The notes under the pieces: generated by a model
The model's database searches: none
Told to the model about the DNA's origin: nothing
The model's input: only the letters and a program-made list of their open reading frames with translations
Part shown: in pieces, positions 48,601-57,600 of the stretch
Position numbering within the stretch: position 1 is the stretch's first letter
How the letters are laid out: the number at the start of each line of letters is the position of its first letter
Made by a program: the position numbers and the translations under genes
Assembly: GCA_949987565.1 (NCBI GenBank)
Contig: OX465104.1
Span: forward strand, 3,049,474 to 3,113,473
Reading direction: 5' to 3'
Source: Luidia sarsii
Lineage: Eukaryota; Echinodermata; Asteroidea; Paxillosida; Luidiidae
DNA: 64,000 bases

Positions 48601-51600
48601 AAAGGGGAACGAAAAAGAGTCAAAGGGAATGAAGGTACATGCGTGTACATCTACATGTATTCACGTTAGTACCTGCACTTACAATACATGCGGTACATGT
48701 ACAGGTTTGTACAGACTACAGTGTACAGTGTGTGTATTGATTACAATTTACATGTACTGCAGGGCTCTATCTTCGGTCATTGAGGAAGGTCATTTGGTGA
48801 TCATTGTGATTCATTGTTCGGGTTATTGCCGGACCGGATATGATGCATCCGTGGTGGACCGGGCGTTCCAAAAGCCCATTAACACCTTGTCTCCACTTAG
48901 CGCACGTATGGCACCGCGTTAAAGGCATTAGGGGCAGAGGCCGCGGAACAGGGACAACATAACGACGCATCAACACATCTAGCCAATGGGCCGGGAAGGA
49001 TCCGTGCGCTAAGTGACCGTGAGCCGGCCTCCCGTCTTCCGAGGACGGATGAGTCTCGCTGCCCTGGCGTTTCGATCCTAGCGGGACCTTTCTCAAAGGC
49101 ATTCTGCCTTCGCTAGGATCGAAACAATCGTGCTGTGTCCATGTTACATGTACATGTATACATTTGGGTCTGCTGTGCTGCTTGCATAGCTTAACCGATA
49201 AAAATGTGCCCCAGTCCCTCAGTGCTCTGCTGTGCGAGGTTTTTTTTATCTTCTTCAGAGTCTCCTCTCCGTTTTTCCGGAAATGAGGGATCGACTGTGA
49301 TCCATCACATACTGTACTAGTTACTACTAGTGTGTGAGTTGCCCATAGGCATACATGTACATGTACGTGTGAATGTGCATGTACTGAACTGTGCTGTGTG
49401 CATGTACAGTCCATGTACAGGTACATGTACATATGTACATGCACTTTACACAGTTCTATTGTTGTACTGCAAAATTTAGCAAATGTTGCAAATTACATGT
49501 ACACTGTACATGTACAGTGTACATGTATGTAATATGTACACGTATAATTATACGTGTACATGTACACTGTACATGTGTATACAGTACATGTACATGTACA
49601 TATACATGTACGTACATGTACATGTACACATGTACATGTACACGTGTACAGTACATGAACATGTACACGTGTACATAATTTTGAGCATACATGTACATAT
49701 CGGATTCACACATATTTATGTAGATTTACGTGTACATGTACATGTACATATATGTACATGTACATTGTGTGTATGTGTACATGACTACATGGAAATTGTC
49801 ATGTACATGTACATGTACATGTACATGTATACATGTGGATGTACTGTACATGTACATGTACATGAACATGGACAGGTGGGACAAGTTTCAATCACCTCAA
49901 TTTGAATTTCAAAGCACATACATGTACATGTACATGTAATAATGTACAAATTGTAAAGTTCTTAGACTCAGCATCCAAATCCAATATCATGGGTAATTTG
50001 GATGCACAGGCGCATGTGCATGTTATTAGCCTGAATGAGGCAACAGCAGCTAGGGGATCACTCCGGGGAGTACTGAAGATGCAGCTTTTGCACCCCTTGC
50101 CTGGCAAAGATGAAAGATCATCTAGAGTCTCTTTCCTTGCTCTATGAAGACTACCCGGTAGCTGACTTTTTTACTAAGGGCTGGATAGCTCAGATGGTAA
50201 GAGCGCTGATACATGTACGTGTATTAAACGCTAGAGGTCTCAGGTTCAAGCTCCTGTCCTGTCAAAGGAAAATTTCCCATAGTCAGTAACTCAGTTTTCC
50301 TTTTTCGAAAGTTACATGTACATGTACATGTAGATGAAAGCCTGACGTTTTGATCCTAGCAGGACCTTTATCAAAGGCTTACGTTTCGATCCTAGCAGGA
50401 CCTTTATCAAAGGCTTACGTTTCGATCCTAGCAGGACCTTTATCAAAGGCTTACGTTTCAATCCTAGCAGGACCTTTATCAAAGGCTTACGTTTCGATCC
50501 TAGCAGGACCTTTATCAAAGGCTTACGTTTCGATCCTAGCAGGACCTTTATCAAAGGCTTACGTTTCGATCCTAGCAGGACCTTTATCAAAGGCTTACAT
50601 GTACGTTTCGATCCTAGCAGGACCTTTCTCAAAGGCTTATATTTTGATCCTAGCAGGACCTTTCTCAAAGGCTTATATTTTGATCCTATATTTGTAGCAG
50701 GACCTTTATCAATGGTTTACATTACAATCCTAGCAGGACCTTTCTCAGAGGCAAAGAGAAAGGTCCTGCTAGGATCGAAACGTCAGACCCTCTAACTTTT
50801 GAGATTTATGTACATGTATTGCACGTCATTTAAATTTAGTCAGTGAGCAGTTTGCAACATTTTTTTTGTATTCACTTCAGTTTTCTTTTTTGGTTTCACT
50901 TAACCGTAAAACTTCAAACAAACTTCTTTGCTCTTGAGAGACTGACCCGTGGTTTGTGACCGTGGTTGGCCTTCCTCTGTTTCCCTCCGTCGTATAGATC
51001 GTACTGACCGAGGTGTACTTTGACGGCTTCTACCGCTCCTACCACGACAATCTCCGGCTGAGCGAGCTGCGGGAGAGCGACAGCGTCTACGCCATCGAGA
51101 CCCCCCACAACGCCCAGGCCCTGGCCGCCGGCAACCAGATGCACGAGTACCTGCACGTCCACTGCAACCGGCCCGTCCGAGAGGTCGTCACCATGGTGAT
51201 CATCAACCAGCAGGGGTTAGGCAAGACGGGGCGAAGGTACGTTCGCACTCCATGGCTGGGTTCCAAACTTCCAACCCACCCCCGGGATTTGATTTTACAG
51301 AGTCCAATGTGGAAATTGATGATTGAGCGCCGCCAAGATCTTCAAGCGTGAGACGATCCCTCAGGATATCGGTGTCTACATCAGTTTATAAACGGGTCTT
51401 CTGCACCCACGGACAACTCCACCTCATCCATGCTGCATCCCCCACCCCCCACAGTCTGCCTCCTGGGTCTCCTCTACCCTTGTACCCACTCTCACACGCT
51501 GACACACTCCAGTGAACATCCACTTCTTCACGCCACAGCAGTTACGCTGGGCGGGAAAGATTCTCCACGCTCCAGCGCTCTCCACAACACATTTTAAGCA

Positions 51601-54600
51601 TCGACGATGGTTGGAATCCAGCAGTCACCGCAATGCGATGCCCATTGCTTTTGACTCGTATTCCACTCTTCTTTACCGAGCATGAAACAAAAAAGTGAGG
51701 TTTGGGTTGGCAAGGTGATCCTACGAACCCTTACTTTGTGTGCTTCAGCAAATGAAGCTGACAGAGTTTGATGAAAAATGAGTCAGTTTTTCACCATTTT
51801 CTCGCGACTTGGTTGTCGGATTGAGCTGAAACTTTCACAGGTGTGTTATTTCATGCATATTCTGGATTAGAGAAAGTATGGACGCGTTTCTAAGACCTTT
51901 ACCAATGGTGTGTAGGGCCTTTAAGCAGCTCTATGAGATTAGCCCCAGGTTGCTACAGTTTGCTACAAGTAATTTTTGATTGATTTTGGACAGGTTCGGT
52001 CATCCGATAGCTATTGAGGTCGACAGGAGTATCACCAACCATCAGCTGCGTATTGTCATCCTGAAAGCCATGGGATGCAGCCATGTGGACCAAGTGCTGA
52101 CAAAGGTAATGGCGTTATCCTTTTCTTTTTTGTGTAAACTGCGCATTTGTGAGCGATAGCCCACCAAGGGAACATTGCACTTCACTGGGCCAATCGTCTA
52201 ATTCCCTGCAACTCTGAGCATGGAAACAAAATTCATCACTTCAACAACAAAAGTACATCTCAAAAGGTGATATACAAAAATGTTGCAAACTTCTCAAAAC
52301 ATCTCAAAATTTAGTGGGCGACAACAAAACTAAAAAAGTTTACCAAAAAACAGAAAAGTAGTTGAAGGTCTGTTCAATGCTTGATTTGTTTTATTAATTT
52401 TTTTTCCCAATTAATTTTGCCACCAAACATTGAAAAAGTCCATGTTCGCCCTGCCCTCAAAATTCCCCCTCCGAGTGTGTGACGTCACATACAGGCCAAA
52501 ATCTGCCAAGCGTGGTGATCGAAATGGTGATGCGACAGTGCTGTATTTACGGCTGAGAGACAGAGATACTGCAGGGTCAGTTCAAAGTTCACGACCCCAA
52601 GGCCGACCACACATTGTGACGTACAGTAGTACGTTCGTCTTCACTTCGGGCATACAATATTCGGACCAAAATAGCACGTTTTTTTGCTATAATTAAGAAT
52701 TTCAGTACCAAAAAAAAGGATAGACACGTTGGGTTTTATGACAACGCCGATCTATGTAACCCAATGTTAATTTTGATTAAATAAGTGACGATTTATCAAA
52801 ACCAAAAATTCCGGATATTGAACAACCTTAATTACAAATCTCAAAATTTAGTGAGCCTGACGTTTTGATCCTAGCAGGACAGCAGGACCTTTCTCAAAGG
52901 CAGGGATCGAAACGTCAGGCCCACTAATTTTTGAGATTTGCATTTTGGTAATTGTATTCAGTAAAGCAGTTTGCAACATTTTTATATATCACTCCAACCT
53001 TAATTACAGTATACCTTTATTAGGCCTCTGAGAAAGGTCCTGCTGGGATGGAAACGTCCTGCCCCTCTCATTTGTTTGGATCAAACGAATCAACAGTGGA
53101 AGATCCCCGCACCCTGTTCCCTGGTAACGCTGGGCTATTGCTAGGCCCAGGAGCGTCCTAGCGCAATAACAGATGGCCCGGCACGGCGATGTTTGTTCTG
53201 GCCAGGGTGTGAGTGGATTTAGGCCTGCGCTGCAGTGGGCAATAAATCGAGTAGGGGTTTGGGTAGCGGCGCTTCAATTGAGCCGTTACCATTGTCCAAA
53301 TAATCGCGATTTGAATCATGAGTCAAAAACCAGGTTTTTTTTTTTTGGCTCGTATTCACACAGGCCCAAAAATTATGTCGCAAAGAAAAATCGTGAGCCA
53401 ATTGTGACCCGGCACAGCGACATGAGGAATGTCCCACCAAAACACTTTTCGAGTTAACAACGCCTGAAGTCAAAGTATCTTCTCAATTCGATTACAAATC
53501 TATTTTTTGGGGGGGATTTTCGAAAAGTTAATGTATTGGAGGATATTATGTCCAAAGGATTTTTCCAAAATCCATTTCTAAATGTTGAAAAAACGAGGAT
53601 TTCAGGGGAGTGTTTGTGTACTGTTTTTTTTGAATGGCCGCTTTCGAGGAGTTAGTTTGGTGCTGCTGTATTGTGTCTGGTACCAAATGACAAGCGAAGT
53701 CCCCTTGTACTATTTACAACACAGTTCACACGGAAATAAATTTGATATCATTTGAAAGCTAATGGTATACTCATTCACATCAAAATCTCGAAATCTCAAA
53801 GGTGGGGGTTATTCCTCATTATGCTGCGCTGGGTCACAATTGTGGTTAATAGCAGCTGTGGTCAGATGGTGGGTGTGTCCTTGAGGGTGGCCCATGCAGG
53901 GAGACATATAAAACAAGCACCGCACTGTCAATCAAACAAACACCCCAACAAACAAACAAACACGCTTTCTCAAAATGTAGTGGGCCTGACGTTTCGATCC
54001 TAGCAGGACCTGCTAGGATCGAAACGTCAGGCCCACTAAATTTTGAGATTTTGCATTTTGGTAATTTTAGTCAGTAAGCAGTTTGCAACATTTTGGCATA
54101 TCACTTTAAACTCGCTTTCTGTAAGATTTCTTTGTTACGTCTTTGGCCCACAAAAAAAGGAAAGCTAAAAACATTGGATCTATTTTAAATAATTAATTAA
54201 TTATTTTAGCTTTCAATCCCCTTGATATTTTACCCTGAAATCAATCTTAATACCAGTAATTGCAAAATTTCCCATGCACACACACACAAAAAACAGCCCC
54301 AAAAGAACCGACTCAAATTTTCTCGCCCACTATCATTTATCAGAATTTTAACAGAAATGATTAATTAGCCATAATAGGGGCTGCAATGCCCAAAACCACT
54401 CTTGCCACTCTCGCCCACCGGATTGCCGCCGTCTTCCTAAGAAGCCGTATCTTGCCGGCCGCAACTCTCAAGACGGGGGTCGGTGATTGGAGTTGAATAG
54501 ACTGCCCTGCCAAACACACTGCACGTGAGCAGAATATCCTTAACGCCGGCTTACCTTTCCCTTTCTCCTGCCTCCCCCCCGCCCTCACCGCGCTAATTGC

Positions 54601-57600
54601 ATCAACTTCAAGTCACGGACTGAACCACAAAATGACCTCCGACTCAGATATGGCTGCTGTCTTAAAGAATTCTAAACAAACAGAAAGAAAACAACATCTC
54701 ACACCATTGTTCCGCTGTGCCCCGACCCAAAGCAAACAACACAGCCGCCTTTAAATTTGCCGAAGCGGTCAGGTTTTTTTTCTTCCTATTCTTAATTGGC
54801 CCTTCGCCGGGGATGCCGACCCCTTCCCCTCCCCTCCACATCCTTTAGGATGGGACATGCCAGTGGAAATATTGATTGAGTGCCGCGGAACCTCCTCGAT
54901 GTAAAAAAAAAAGGAGAAGAAGAAGTAAGCCCTTCAGGAGTCTCCTTCTTTCTGCTCCTGATTGTACACGTACATGTAAGTGAAGTGGAAGGAACACTTC
55001 TCACCAATGTGGGCCAGTATTCGGATGTTTCCTGTTTTAAGGATCGATTGATACCGGGCCGGGCGTTCAGCTGGCTGACATTGCAAGGTCCTTTTCCCCC
55101 TCATTTTTGAGAGGATATCATTTCATATGAAATCAAATCAGAAATCATACCAAATCAAATCATACCAAATCAAACCATACCAAATTAAACCAAATCATAC
55201 CAAATCAAATCATACCAAATCAAATCATACCAAATCAAATCATACCAAATCAAATCATACCAAATCAAATCATACCAAATCAAATCATACCAAATCAAAT
55301 CATACCAAATCAAACCATACCAAATTAAACCAAATCATACCAAATCAAATCATACCAAATCAAATCATACCAAATCAAATCATACCAAATCAAATCATAC
55401 CAAATCAAATCATACCAAATCAAATCATACCAAATCAAATCATACCAAATCAAACCCTACCAAATTAAACCAAATTAAATCATATCAAATCATACCAAAT
55501 CAAATCATACCAAATCAAAACATACCAAATCGAATCATATCAAATCAAATTATACCAAATAAATTCATACCAAATCAAACCATACCAAATCAAATCATTT
55601 CAAATCATACCAAATCAATCATACAAAATCAAAACATACTAAATCAAATCATATCAAATCATATCAAATCATACCAAATCAAATTATACAAAATCAAATC
55701 ATTTCAAATCAAATCATTTCAAATCATACCAAATCAAATCATATTAAATCAAATCAAAATCATACCAAATCAAATCAAAATAATAATGATTAGAATTGAT
55801 TTTGACACGTATTTTGACATTACTTTGAGTTTCGTTGCTGTTTACTCGAAAAGGACTTTTGGAGAAGATTAGGCCACCTTACAGTACTGCAGGTCACATT
55901 GTTGTGATGCCGGATGACGAAACTCGTCTGCCTGTGGAAACTCAGACAATATTATGTGCAGTGCGGCGTGTGTGATTGCATCAGCAACAGTGAACCGCTG
56001 CATCAGTAAGGCCATTAGGGTGCGTGGGGTGTAGTCTCGTCCTCTGTCGCGTCGAAGGCTCCGTGCTCGGCCCGGCCCACATCATAATTGGGTTTAGCCA
56101 AGCCCTCTTAACCCACCAAGCCCCGGGGGGGGGGGGGGGCTCTTCTCCTTGGTACCGGGAAATCCCTCGCAGGACGGAAACAGGATCCACAGACAGAGCG
56201 AAATTGGAAAGACTGCGTTACGTTACTGTCGGCCGGCAGTGGAACGTGATCTGACTGCCTGAAGCCAGTCGGGTTTGTGGTGATCAAAATGTGCCTGGAG
56301 AGGGCGACTCAAGAAGAAAGAAGTGCGGGGGAACTTTATGGCGATATTGATTGTGTGTTTTGTACGCGTTGGTGCAGTATGATATACGGTACGGAATCAC
56401 TTTACATGTAGGCCTATGTAGAAGTGTACATGTATGGTGAACTGTACAGAAGCTCTCCACAGAGCTTTGTATGCTTTCAGTGGAGTTTCAGATTGGTTAT
56501 GTACATTGATTGGATTGGATTGGATTGGATTGGATTGGATTGGATTGGATTGGATTGGATTGGAAGGGGGATGGGATGGGTCAGGAAGGGATGGGATGCG
56601 ATGGGTTTGGTTGGATTGGTTTGGTTCGGATTGGATGGATTGAATGGATTGAATGAATGTGGTTGGTTGGGATGGATTGGATTGAATTAGATTGAATTTG
56701 AAGGGATGGGAAAAGATTCCATTTGATTAGATCGATTGAACTAGATTTGAAGGAAGAGAAGGGATGGGGAAAGATTCCATTGGATTAGATGGATTGGACT
56801 AGATATGAAGGAAGGGAAGGAAATATTCAAAGATTAGTCTCTCACTATATGTCCCTCTGTTTGGATCCGTGTGTGTCTCTGTCACTCGGTGTCTCTCTGT
56901 CTTTGTGTGTCCCTCTGTCACTGTGTGTCTCTCTCCAACTGTCTCTCTCTCTCTCTCTCTCTCCCCTTCTCTCTCTCCCCTTCTCTCTCTCCCCTTCTCT
57001 CTCTCACTCTCTGCCATTCTCTCTCTCTGCCATTCTCTCTCTCACTCTCGGCCCTTCTCTCTCTCTCTCTCTACCCTTCAGGGCCCATTGATGAGGGTCG
57101 GCATAGTCACCGATGCCAAAGGTTCCCGCCACTTCCTGATGCCTGACGAGACAAGGCCACTCCACAACGCCGCAGTCAGCAGGTAAGTAACAACCTCCTC
57201 CCCAGACCTCTTGCCCTCCGTCCCTCCCATTCCCACAACGCCGCAGTCAGCAGGTAAACATCCACCTCCTCCCCAGACCTCTTGCCCTCCGTCCCTCCCA
57301 TCACCTCATCCCCCAGCCCAGGACCAGGCATTGCCTCTGAGAAAGGTCCTGCAAGGATCAAAATTTCAGACTATTCATTTTTGAGATTGTAAATAATGTA
57401 CACATAATAATAGTAATTGATAATAATGAACATTGATTTTGGACAGATACTATGCAAATATACTCAACTGCACATAACAATACCCATTTCTAAGTGGAAA
57501 TTTTGCGGTGACACCATGTAGTACTTCTCTTTCAAGAAGGAGTGTGGCTCTGAAAAGAGCTGGTAACTCAACGTTTCAGGTAGTCGTCAGGAGACTCCTG

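Larger units (their letters stand above)
42899..50997 (+). other. USP31/43 intron 2 (8.1 kb)
   Basis: Very rich in GTACAT runs, with inverted-repeat elements at 44188-44967 and 47043-47268 and the 36-bp array near its end. No exon recognised. Confidence 0.6.
52106..57081 (+). other. USP31/43 intron 4 (5.0 kb)
   Basis: GGATCGAAAC pieces at 52855-52985, 53028-53065 and a back-to-back inverted pair at 53985-54095; 15-bp array; GGATT and TC microsatellites. Frames at 52430-52696 and 53173-53457 have no recognisable domain. Confidence 0.5.

Noticed and set aside
50178..50262. Genuine tRNA gene
   Set aside because: A and B boxes are recognisable but stems do not pair fully, an ACATGT insertion breaks the anticodon arm, and many degenerate relatives exist: a SINE.
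52430..52696. 88-codon frame in USP intron 4
   Set aside because: No recognisable domain, lies in an intron, no splice support.
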